Positions 1 to 5,505 of a stretch of 5,505 bases of DNA are shown in pieces. The translations under genes were made by a program, and so were the position numbers. The notes beneath the pieces were generated by a model. It saw nothing but the letters and a program-made list of their open reading frames with translations, had not been told where the DNA came from and did not search any database. Source of the DNA: Candidatus Sulfotelmatobacter sp. (GTDB lineage Bacteria > Acidobacteriota > Terriglobia > Terriglobales > Acidobacteriaceae); the NCBI GenBank assembly GCA_030049565.1, contig JASIKQ010000293.1, positions 1 to 5,505 of the forward strand, written 5' to 3'. Position 1 is the stretch's first letter; each line of letters starts with the position of its first letter.

Positions 1-1
1 C

Positions 2-832
2 GTTTGGTATTCAGCTCCGACCGCTATCCGCCTGCTCATGAAAGAAGGAGCACAAATCGTCCGGCAGCGCGATTTATCGAGCTTGCGACATCTGGCCAGT
101 GTCGGCGAACCGTTGAATCCCGAGGCGGTACTCTGGTCGCAAGAGCTATTCGGAAAATCATTTCACGATACCTTCTGGCAGACCGAAACGGGGTGCATCG
201 TGGTCGCCAATCTTCCCGGGATGCCGATCAAACCGGGCTCCATGGGCAGACCGTTTCCGGGAATCACGGCGACCGTGCTCGATCCCAAAAGCTGTGAGCC
301 GGTGAATCAGGCGGGCGTGGCCGGCTTAATTGCGCTGCGACCGGGCTGGCCCTCGCAGATTCGCGGCTATTGGAACAATGAGGCTGGGTTCCGGGCGAGA
401 TTCAAGAATGGATGGTACCTGTGCGGCGATCGCGCCTCCATCGATCCTGACGGCTACTTTTGGTTCATGGGACGCGATGACGACGTCATCAACACTGGTG
501 GGCACCTGGTGGGTCCCTTTGAAATCGAATCGGCTCTGCTGGGATGCCCCGCGGTCGCCGAATCCGCCGCCGTTGCCAAGCCCGATGCTGTCAACATGGA
601 AGTGGTGAAAGCGTACGTCACGCTGAAGCGAGGTTTCGCGGCGTCCGATGACCTCGAACTGGAAATCATGAACAGTATTCGCAAGCGGCTCTCGCCGCTT
701 GCTATGCCCCAGGAAATCGAGTTCGTGGACTCTCTGCCCAAGACGCGCAGCGGCAAAATCGTGCGCCGCATCCTGCGCTGCAAGGAGTTCAACGAACCCG
801 TCGGGGACCTCTCCACCATCATGGACGAGTGA
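2..832 (+). CDS. AcsA-type acetyl-CoA synthetase-like AMP-forming acyl ligase (5' partial)
   Basis: This is the C-terminal part, 276 residues, of an adenylate-forming (ANL) ligase. The frame is open to the left edge and begins with WYSAPTAIRLLM, so the first ATG at 38 is internal. Family motifs appear in order: SVGEPLNPE near residue 37; DTFWQTETG, the A5 region, with Trp59; GRDDDVIN, the hinge/A8 region; and LPKTRSGKIVRRIL, the A10 region, whose Lys252 is the expected adenylation lysine. The segments GWPS, WNN and GPFEIES and the ending GDLSTIMDE closely recall Bacillus AcsA, which makes acetyl-CoA from acetate, ATP and CoA through acetyl-AMP. Retention of Trp in WQTETG points to a small acid, since medium-chain ligases have Gly there. 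One oddity is GHLVG after the hinge, where Acs proteins have Arg in place of Leu169. A carrier protein gene follows after 9 bases, so the acceptor may be that carrier instead of, or besides, CoA. The family is certain; substrate and acceptor are inferred. Confidence 0.9.
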   Translation, partial: VWYSAPTAIRLLMKEGAQIVRQRDLSSLRHLASVGEPLNPEAVLWSQELFGKSFHDTFWQTETGCIVVANLPGMPIKPGSMGRPFPGITATVLDPKSCEPVNQAGVAGLIALRPGWPSQIRGYWNNEAGFRARFKNGWYLCGDRASIDPDGYFWFMGRDDDVINTGGHLVGPFEIESALLGCPAVAESAAVAKPDAVNMEVVKAYVTLKRGFAASDDLELEIMNSIRKRLSPLAMPQEIEFVDSLPKTRSGKIVRRILRCKEFNEPVGDLSTIMDE

Positions 833-841
833 AAGGCGGCC

Positions 842-1105
842 ATGGACGAAATCACTAGAGTAGTTCGCGACTACATCATCCGGGAGTATGTGCAGGAAGG
901 AGACGAGCGGGAAGTCAGTGAGACCACGCCGTTGATTTCCAGCGGCTTGGTGGATTCCTTTTCTATGGTCTCTCTGTTGCGATTCCTGGAGAAGAAGTAC
1001 GCAGTTCACATTCCGGACGCGGATGCCACGCCCGAGGCGTTCGATACAGTCGAGCGCATCGTGGCCCTGGTACGACGGTTCCAGAAGGCGGAAGTCAGCG
1101 CCTAG
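842..1105 (+). CDS. Stand-alone acyl carrier protein
   Basis: This 87-residue acidic protein has the size and pattern of an ACP. An N-terminal helix is followed by a loop and the phosphopantetheine site GLVDSFSMVSLL, with Ser39 as the expected 4'-phosphopantetheine attachment residue at the start of helix II. The segment FLEKKYAVHIPDADATPEAFDTVERIV matches the usual ACP stretch running from a 'VHIPD' turn into helix III with its 'FDTVERI' motif. The residue after the modified Ser is Phe rather than the common Leu, so this is probably a specialised carrier and not the housekeeping fatty-acid AcpP. The start codon lies 9 bases after the ligase stop, with a GAAAGG-like ribosome site just upstream, so the two are almost certainly co-transcribed. 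The protein would hold an acyl thioester supplied by the ligase and present it to the downstream oxoamine synthase. ACP identity is firm; its partners are inferred from gene order. Confidence 0.92.
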   Translation: MDEITRVVRDYIIREYVQEGDEREVSETTPLISSGLVDSFSMVSLLRFLEKKYAVHIPDADATPEAFDTVERIVALVRRFQKAEVSA

Positions 1106-1174
1106 ACTGCGCCTGGCATTGCGGCGATCGGATTAACCAAGTACGGCGCCGAAATCTTAGTACGGAGGCGTTTT

Positions 1175-2422
1175 ATGGCCTTTTCCGATGCAGTACGTCG
1201 CGGCTATCAAACAGAGATTGAGGGAATCAAAGCCGCAGGACTCTTCAAAGAAGAGCGACATATTCACTCCCCGCAGTCGTCAGAAATAGAGGTGGAGTTT
1301 CCGGTTGGCTCTGCGATCCGGAAGTGCATCAACATCTGCTCCAACAACTACCTAGGGCTGTCCAGCCACCCAGAGGTGATCGCGGCCGCGCACGCCGGAC
1401 TCGACTCACGCGGCTACGGGATGTCGTCCGTGCGCTTCATTTGCGGCACGCAGGACATTCACCGGAAGCTGGAAAAGCGGCTGACTGATTTCCTCGGCAC
1501 AGAAGACACCTTGCTCTTCCCCTCCTGCATGGACGCCAACGCCGGCTTCTTTGAGGCTTGCCTGAATGAGCAGGACGTGATGATTGCCGATCGACTCGTT
1601 CATGCCTCCATGGTGGATGGAATGCGGCTATCGAAGGCCATGCAAGATACCTTCAAGCATTCCGACATGGGGCACCTAGAGGAGAAGCTGCAAGAACACC
1701 AAGACAAGCGGTTTCGGATGATCCTCACCGACGGCGTGTTTTCCATGGACGGCGACACCGCCAAGCTGGCCGAGATGGTCGCGCTGGCGGAGAGGTACAA
1801 CGCCATGGTGTTCGTGGACGATTCCCACGCCACCGGCTTCATCGGCAAAACCGGGCGCGGAACGCACGAACACTGCGGCGTATTTGGCAAGGTTGATGTG
1901 ATCACCACGACGCTGGGAAAAGCGTTGGGCGGGGCTTCCGGCGGCTGCGTGAGCGGACGCCGCGAGTTGGTGGAGATGTGCCGCCAGCGGGCGCGCCCTT
2001 ATCTGTTTTCCAATGCCGTGGCGCCGGTGATTGTGGCGGGAGCACTCAAGGTGCTGGATCTGATCAGTACCACAACCGAGCGCCGCGACAAACTGGAACG
2101 GAACGCCAGGTACTGGCGGGGGCTGCTGAAAGAGTCTGGCTTCGACCTGAAGGAAGGCAATACGCCGATCATACCCGTCATGCTTTACGACGCCAAGCTG
2201 GCGCAGGATTTTGCGCGTGACTTGTTTGACGAGGGCGTCTACGCGGTTGGGTTCTTTTTCCCCGTGGTGCCGAAAGGGCAGGCCCGGATCCGCACGCAAA
2301 TGTCTGCGGCTCATGAGACGCATCACCTGGATTCGGCGATTGAGGCCTTTCGGAAAGTAGGCCAGAAACACGGGATCCTCGGCTTGGGCAAGAAGGAGCT
2401 TCTCGCCAAGTGCGCGGCGTAG
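1175..2422 (+). CDS. Kbl-type alpha-oxoamine synthase (glycine C-acetyltransferase family)
   Basis: This 415-residue, fold-type I PLP enzyme belongs to the alpha-oxoamine synthase family (Kbl, BioF, ALAS, SPT). Members condense an acyl thioester with an amino acid and release CO2 or, for Kbl, interconvert 2-amino-3-oxobutyrate plus CoA with glycine plus acetyl-CoA. Visible motifs are SNNYLGLSSHP (56-66), the Kbl-like VRFICGTQDIH (86-96), PLP-stacking His143, VDDSHATGF with Asp215 and His218, TLGKALGGASGG with PLP-binding Lys249, and RIRTQMSAAH, where Arg373 aligns with Kbl Arg368 for the substrate carboxylate. Resemblance to E. coli Kbl is high throughout, with about 12 extra residues at the C-terminus. 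The usual partner threonine dehydrogenase is not next to it; an ACP and an acetate-type ligase precede it. A GGAGG site at 1164-1168, six bases before the ATG, supports the start, and 69 bases separate it from the ACP gene. Family membership is certain. Whether it is catabolic Kbl or a biosynthetic, carrier-dependent synthase is open. Confidence 0.93.
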   Translation: MAFSDAVRRGYQTEIEGIKAAGLFKEERHIHSPQSSEIEVEFPVGSAIRKCINICSNNYLGLSSHPEVIAAAHAGLDSRGYGMSSVRFICGTQDIHRKLEKRLTDFLGTEDTLLFPSCMDANAGFFEACLNEQDVMIADRLVHASMVDGMRLSKAMQDTFKHSDMGHLEEKLQEHQDKRFRMILTDGVFSMDGDTAKLAEMVALAERYNAMVFVDDSHATGFIGKTGRGTHEHCGVFGKVDVITTTLGKALGGASGGCVSGRRELVEMCRQRARPYLFSNAVAPVIVAGALKVLDLISTTTERRDKLERNARYWRGLLKESGFDLKEGNTPIIPVMLYDAKLAQDFARDLFDEGVYAVGFFFPVVPKGQARIRTQMSAAHETHHLDSAIEAFRKVGQKHGILGLGKKELLAKCAA

Positions 2423-2490
2423 CCGATCACGAGGGCAAGCGCGGCGCTGCAGCTGTGGGTCGTTGTACCCTCGGGCATGACAGCCGCGAG

Positions 2491-2498
2491 AAGGGAGG
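2491..2498 (+). promoter_or_regulatory. Strong Shine-Dalgarno site deciding the start of the 60-residue gene
   Basis: AAGGGAGG lies five bases before the ATG at 2504. A second in-frame ATG at 2477 has no comparable site, so initiation at 2504 is preferred. Confidence 0.75.
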
Positions 2499-2503
2499 CT
2501 CAT

Positions 2504-2686
2504 ATGCTCTGCGCAGAACTTGAGAAACTGGAAGCCGAATTCGATGACATTCTCGTTGCGCTTGAGAATCCGGACTTGACAGAGCAGGAGAAACGGGACT
2601 TACGGGAGGCCTATGCCCGCATGAGTCGGACCATCAGCGATCATCACAAGTCTGGCCACGACGGGGGACCTTGCTTTGAAGAGTAG
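2504..2686 (+). CDS. Small charged two-helix protein of unknown function
   Basis: I do not recognise this 60-residue protein. It looks real because of a strong AAGGGAGG ribosome site five bases upstream of its ATG, and because it reads as a coherent amphipathic helical protein. Residues 3-21 (CAELEKLEAEFDDILVALE) form a likely first helix. NPDLTEQEKRD makes a turn with a typical helix cap, and residues 26-49 form a second helix. The tail DHHKSGHDGGPCFEE contains His47, His48, His52 and Cys57, which with Cys3 could bind a metal, though no standard motif is present. There is no signal peptide or membrane segment, so it is probably cytosolic. It starts 81 bases after the oxoamine synthase stop on the same strand and could be the last gene of that operon or the first before the deacylase gene. 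An upstream ATG at 2477 would add nine residues but lacks a good ribosome site. Confidence 0.65.
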   Translation: MLCAELEKLEAEFDDILVALENPDLTEQEKRDLREAYARMSRTISDHHKSGHDGGPCFEE

Positions 2687-2771
2687 GAAAGCCCAATCCC
2701 CAGAGTAGTGATTAAAACGCTGAGAGGTTGAGCCTGCTGAGAGCGCCACAAACTGTACTATGAGTTCCGTA

Positions 2772-2790
2772 CCGCTGGCTGCCGCAGCGG
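2772..2790 (+). repeat. Short hairpin upstream of the YbaK-like gene
   Basis: CCGCTG at 2772-2777 and CAGCGG at 2785-2790 are perfect inverted arms around a seven-base loop. The hairpin ends ten bases before the GGAGG ribosome site of the deacylase gene. It has no T-tract, so it is not a standard intrinsic terminator. It could influence translation or be chance in GC-rich DNA. Confidence 0.3.
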
Positions 2791-2809
2791 CCCGCACCTT
2801 GGAGGTTAT

Positions 2810-3304
2810 ATGCCCGCAAAGCTGAGAGAATATCTCGATGACCATGGTGTTAAGTACGTGGCTATTCCCCACCAGGTCGCCTACACCGCACGGCAAACCG
2901 CGGCGGTTACGCATGTACCGAACAAAGAATTGGCGAAGACGGTGATTGTGAAGATCGACGGGGTGTTGGCCATGGTGGTCCTTCCCGCCTCCTACGCGGT
3001 CGACCTTTCATTGTTGCAAGCAGCGACCGGTGCAAGGAGCGTGAGCCTCGCTAAAGAATCAGAATTCAAGGACCAATTCCCGGAGTGTGAAATCGGTGCC
3101 ATGCCGCCCTTTGGGAACCTCTACGGAATGGATGTCTATGTGGACGAGAGTCTCACGAAAGACGAAGAAATTGCATTCAATGCTGGCTCCCACTATGAGT
3201 TGCTCCGAATTTCCTACGCAGACTTCCAATGGCTGGTCCAACCGAGGGTACTCAAGTTTACAGGCCTGCGCGACGCGGATTTGCTCGGGGCTTGGCACCT
3301 TTGA
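2810..3304 (+). CDS. YbaK/ProX-type aminoacyl-tRNA deacylase-like protein
   Basis: This 164-residue cytosolic protein has the YbaK / prolyl-tRNA synthetase editing (INS-like) domain over almost its whole length. Such free-standing domains hydrolyse mischarged tRNAs, for example Cys-tRNA-Pro or Ala-tRNA-Pro, or related aminoacyl-tRNAs. Visible signatures are KELAKTVIVKIDG with Lys43, which matches the conserved active-site lysine of the family; the loop GAMPPFG (96-102); YVDESL (110-115); and FNAGSHYELLRISYADF (123-139), the typical C-terminal strand-turn-helix. Length is normal for the family. The start is set by GGAGG at 2801-2805, four bases before the ATG. It is separated by 123 bases from the small gene upstream and by 242 bases from the next operon, so it may be transcribed alone. 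The tRNA it corrects cannot be read from the sequence. Some family members have been annotated simply as 'YbaK domain' proteins, and that is the safest name. Confidence 0.88.
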   Translation: MPAKLREYLDDHGVKYVAIPHQVAYTARQTAAVTHVPNKELAKTVIVKIDGVLAMVVLPASYAVDLSLLQAATGARSVSLAKESEFKDQFPECEIGAMPPFGNLYGMDVYVDESLTKDEEIAFNAGSHYELLRISYADFQWLVQPRVLKFTGLRDADLLGAWHL

Positions 3305-3546
3305 TTCTTGAGAGCCTCTGTTTGCTCACTGGCTAGTAGCGGTCAACGTGAGCTACGGTGAACGCAACGACGTCGGCTTCATTTCCCCGGTTGTGCGATT
3401 TGCAATCGTTGGAATATAGCTGCCCGCCCTCCCAAACGCCCGCCTCGTAGCCGAAACCTTCGTCTCACACCTCAACGTGACTCAGATTACAGACAAGCCC
3501 AAGTCCCTGGCCGTAAGACGAAGTTGACGATCCAGAAGGTGAACCT
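3305..3546. other. Intergenic region between the YbaK-like gene and aspC-pckA
   Basis: I see no gene in these 242 bases and no clear intrinsic terminator. The 9-base word TCAACGTGA occurs twice, at 3343-3351 and 3472-3480. The first copy sits inside an inverted repeat, GTAGC (3336-3340) with GCTAC (3352-3356). A small palindrome, CGATT-TGC-AATCG, lies at 3396-3408. The aspC ribosome site AAGGTG is at 3536-3541. As the gap before a new operon this stretch should hold its promoter, but no box pair is convincing. Confidence 0.5.
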
Positions 3547-4764
3547 ATGAGTCTCAGTCAGCTAGCCCGGTCTATAAAAGAATCGGCGACTCTCAAGCTG
3601 AATGAAACCGCTGCCCTGCTTCGCGACAAGGGGGAACCGGTCATTCATCTGGGAGGCGGCGAACCCAAAAGCAAGTGCCCGGTGGATGCGGTCATCAACT
3701 GCGCGGCGGTGCTGAACACGGGAGAAATCCGCTATACCGCACCCGATGGCATTCCTGCCCTCAAGAAAGCGATCATCCGCTACACGGAAGAGCACTACAA
3801 GAAACTGGTCTGCGCGGATAACGTGATCGCATCCGGCGGCGCGAAACAGGCTTTGATGGTGTTGTTGCACGCCATCCTCGATCCTAAGGAAGAAGTGATC
3901 TTCCCTGCACCCTACTGGGTCAGCTACCCGGAGATGGTAAAACTCGCAGGCGGAGTTCCCGTGCCGGTAACAGCCGAAGACGGAACCTTCTTTCCGACAG
4001 TAAAAGAGATCGTGGAGGTAGTGAGCTCTTACACCAAAGCCATCATCCTCAACAGCCCCAACAATCCCTCCGGCGCGATGTACTCGAAGGACTTCGTGCA
4101 GGAGATGATCGAGTTCTGCGAGAAAAAGGGCATCTACCTCATCATGGACGACATTTACAACCGCCTCGTTTTTGACGGCAAGACTGCTCCGAACTGTTAC
4201 GAATTCGCCAAGCAGCCGCTCGAAGAGTCGAAGCTGGTTGTGATTAACGGCGTATCAAAGATGTACGCCATGACGGGATTTCGCATCGGCTGGGCCATCG
4301 CCAGCAAGCCTCTGATCGAAGCCATGGCGACCATTCAGTCGCAGCAAACCTCCGGACCGTCTGCACCGGCGCAATGGGCTGCCGTTGGGGCGCTCAACGG
4401 CGTGCAATCGTCGGTGGACGGCCTGCGCGTAATGCTGGAAAACAACCGCAATGTCATGATGGACCGCCTGCGGGCCTTCGACGGAGTCAAGGTTTATCAG
4501 CCGGAAGGCACCTTCTATTGCTTCCCCGATTTCAGCGCTTATATGAAGGACTCGCAAAAGCTTTCCAATTTCCTGCTCGACAAAGTGCGCGTGGTCACGG
4601 TGCCGGGAAAAGAATTCGGCTTTGAAGGGCATTTGCGGCTCAGCTACTGCGGGGCGATCCGCGACATCACCGAAGGTATGGATCGCATTAAATGGGCGCT
4701 CGATACAAATTCGGCGAACGAACTCTATATCGGCGACCGCAAACTGGTGAGGGAGTGGGTATGA
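3547..4764 (+). CDS. aspC: Class I aminotransferase, aspartate aminotransferase-like
   Basis: This complete 405-residue PLP aminotransferase of fold type I is closest by eye to bacterial Ib/gamma-type aspartate aminotransferases. These interconvert aspartate plus 2-oxoglutarate with oxaloacetate plus glutamate. Motifs in order are HLGGGEP (34-40); Y63 in IRYTAPDG, matching the phosphate-contacting Tyr70 of AspC; ASGGAKQAL (95-103); SPNNPSG with Asn173; DDIY with Asp201 and Tyr204; NGVSKMYAMTGFRIGW with PLP-binding Lys238; and HLRLSYC with Arg364, matching the alpha-carboxylate Arg386. Every catalytic residue expected is present. The start follows AAGGTGA at 3536-3542 with suitable spacing. 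The stop codon overlaps the start of pckA in ATGA, so the two are translationally coupled. That context supports oxaloacetate as product and therefore aspartate as substrate. Related enzymes act on aromatic amino acids, alanine or prephenate, so the exact specificity is inferred, not seen. Confidence 0.88.
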   Translation: MSLSQLARSIKESATLKLNETAALLRDKGEPVIHLGGGEPKSKCPVDAVINCAAVLNTGEIRYTAPDGIPALKKAIIRYTEEHYKKLVCADNVIASGGAKQALMVLLHAILDPKEEVIFPAPYWVSYPEMVKLAGGVPVPVTAEDGTFFPTVKEIVEVVSSYTKAIILNSPNNPSGAMYSKDFVQEMIEFCEKKGIYLIMDDIYNRLVFDGKTAPNCYEFAKQPLEESKLVVINGVSKMYAMTGFRIGWAIASKPLIEAMATIQSQQTSGPSAPAQWAAVGALNGVQSSVDGLRVMLENNRNVMMDRLRAFDGVKVYQPEGTFYCFPDFSAYMKDSQKLSNFLLDKVRVVTVPGKEFGFEGHLRLSYCGAIRDITEGMDRIKWALDTNSANELYIGDRKLVREWV

Positions 4765-5505
4765 ACATCTATTTGGACGTTCAATCTCCCGCGGTAAAAG
4801 AGGCCGGGAAGCTCGCCTCAAGTTACGGCCTCGAGAATCACGGACTGGTAAACCTGCGCCGCGTCTACTGGAATCTGCCAACGCCGGCGCTTTACGAGGA
4901 AAGCATTTTCCGTTCCGAGGCACGCCTGACGCACCTCGGGCCATTGGCGGTATCGACGGGCAAGCACACCGCGCGGGCTGCGGCCGACAAGTTTGTGGTG
5001 CGCGAGCAGTCCACGGAAGAAAAAATCTGGTGGGGCCAGTACAACCGTCCATTCACCAGCCAGAGCTTCAGCGCACTGCTCACTCGCCTGCAGGGTTATT
5101 TACAGGGCCGGGACGTATTCGTACAGGACTGCTTCGCCGGCGCTGATCCGGAGCACAGCCTGCCGGTTCGCATCATTACCCAGAAGGCCTGGCATAGCCT
5201 GTTTGCGCGCACGATGTTTCTGAAAATCCGCAGTCAGGATGCGCTGCAGCGCCACATCCCGGAGTTCACGGTGATTGCGGTGCCTTCGTTCCAGGCCTCG
5301 CCGATGGTTGACGGCACGCGTTCGGAAACCTTCATTGTTCTCAATTTCCGCGAACGGCTGGCCATCATTGGTGGCACAAGTTACGCCGGCGAGATCAAGA
5401 AGACCATCTTCACGGTTCTGAATTTTCTTTTGCCGCTGCAGGGCATTCTTTCGATGCACTGCTCGGCGAATGTGGGCGCCGAGGGCGACGTCGCGATTTT
5501 CTTCG
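4761..5505 (+). CDS. pckA: ATP-dependent phosphoenolpyruvate carboxykinase (3' partial)
   Basis: This is the first 248 residues of an enzyme normally of about 530, cut by the right edge. It catalyses oxaloacetate plus ATP to phosphoenolpyruvate, CO2 and ADP, the committing step of gluconeogenesis in the cytosol. Visible family blocks are VYWNLPTPALYEE (35-47); LAVSTGKHTARAAADKF (62-78), where Arg72 matches the oxaloacetate-binding Arg65 of E. coli Pck; WWGQYNRPF (90-98); the GTSYAGEIKKTIF block (205-217) with the metal-site Lys213; and SMHCSANVGAEGDVAIFF (231-248) with His233. The ATP-binding P-loop (GxSGTGKT) should follow immediately past the window. In the 70s block the usual GRSP is ARAA, an unusual change beside a kept arginine. 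The ATG overlaps the aspC stop by four bases, which supports this start and indicates translational coupling. Identity as the ATP-type and not the GTP-type enzyme is clear from these motifs. Confidence 0.95.
   Translation, partial: MNIYLDVQSPAVKEAGKLASSYGLENHGLVNLRRVYWNLPTPALYEESIFRSEARLTHLGPLAVSTGKHTARAAADKFVVREQSTEEKIWWGQYNRPFTSQSFSALLTRLQGYLQGRDVFVQDCFAGADPEHSLPVRIITQKAWHSLFARTMFLKIRSQDALQRHIPEFTVIAVPSFQASPMVDGTRSETFIVLNFRERLAIIGGTSYAGEIKKTIFTVLNFLLPLQGILSMHCSANVGAEGDVAIFF

Noticed and set aside
38..832. ATG at 38 as the true start of the ligase gene
   Set aside because: The same frame is open to the left edge and encodes family-like sequence (WYSAPTAIRLLM), so the gene begins outside the window.
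326..1009. Minus-strand open frame of 227 codons
   Set aside because: It is antisense to the ligase and ACP genes with no recognisable domain or ribosome site.
1175..2422. Serine palmitoyltransferase identity for the oxoamine synthase
   Set aside because: Gene order resembles sphingolipid loci, but the sequence follows Kbl block by block (VRFICGTQDIH, PVVPKGQARIRTQMSAAH) and lacks SPT-type motifs; no ceramide synthase or reductase gene is visible.
2430..2473. CGAGGG / CCCTCG inverted pair after the oxoamine synthase as a terminator
   Set aside because: A six-base stem with a 32-base interior and no T-tract is not an intrinsic terminator.
1676..2503. Long minus-strand open frame of 275 codons
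   Set aside because: It is antisense to the well-supported oxoamine synthase, its translation matches no family I recognise, and such frames are expected opposite GC-rich genes.
2728..2761. TTGAGC and TACTAT as a promoter for the YbaK-like gene
   Set aside because: The boxes are separated by 22 bases, too far for a standard promoter.
2711..2790. TPP (thi-box) riboswitch-like words: GCTGAGAG followed by TTGAGCCTG
   Set aside because: The words resemble the CUGAGA and UGAACCUGA elements, but the GGGGUGC-like 5' arm, the ACCC partner and the terminal helix are missing, and the downstream gene has no link to thiamine.
3391..3419. Possible sigma70 promoter TTGTGC - 17 bases - ATATAG before aspC
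   Set aside because: Only half of each box matches consensus and the transcript leader would be long; not strong enough to annotate.
4255..5052. Long minus-strand open frame of 265 codons
   Set aside because: It lies opposite aspC and pckA, whose protein motifs are unambiguous; its translation is Arg/Pro-rich with no family signature.

Overview
The window is bacterial chromosomal DNA of moderately high GC. All six recognisable genes lie on the + strand, most with purine-rich Shine-Dalgarno sites. Nothing in it is strictly taxon-specific. The GC level, the aspC-pckA pairing and the general look of the proteins fit an Acidobacteriota-like or related Gram-negative soil bacterium, but that placement is inference. 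No tRNA, rRNA, insertion sequence, CRISPR array or phage gene was seen.

Region 1 (about 1-2422) is a compact three-gene module: the C-terminal half of an AcsA-type acetyl-CoA synthetase-like AMP-forming ligase, cut by the left edge; a stand-alone acyl carrier protein 9 bases downstream; and a Kbl-type alpha-oxoamine synthase (glycine C-acetyltransferase family). Ligase, carrier and oxoamine synthase together suggest that an activated short acyl group is loaded on the carrier and condensed with an amino acid by the PLP enzyme. This resembles the ligase/ACP/serine palmitoyltransferase sets of bacterial sphingolipid synthesis and the ACP-linked oxoamine synthases of prodiginine pathways. Here, however, the synthase is Kbl-like and the ligase keeps the small-acid pocket tryptophan. 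This is the most interesting part of the window.

Region 2 (about 2423-3304) holds a 60-residue protein of unknown function with a strong ribosome binding site, and a YbaK/ProX-type aminoacyl-tRNA deacylase-like protein. Region 3 (3305-3546) is a 242-base gap with short repeats and no gene.

Region 4 (3547-5505) starts a second operon: a class I aspartate aminotransferase-like enzyme overlapping by four bases (ATGA) the start of ATP-dependent phosphoenolpyruvate carboxykinase, which runs off the right edge. Together they would convert aspartate to oxaloacetate and then to phosphoenolpyruvate, a direct amino-acid-to-gluconeogenesis route.
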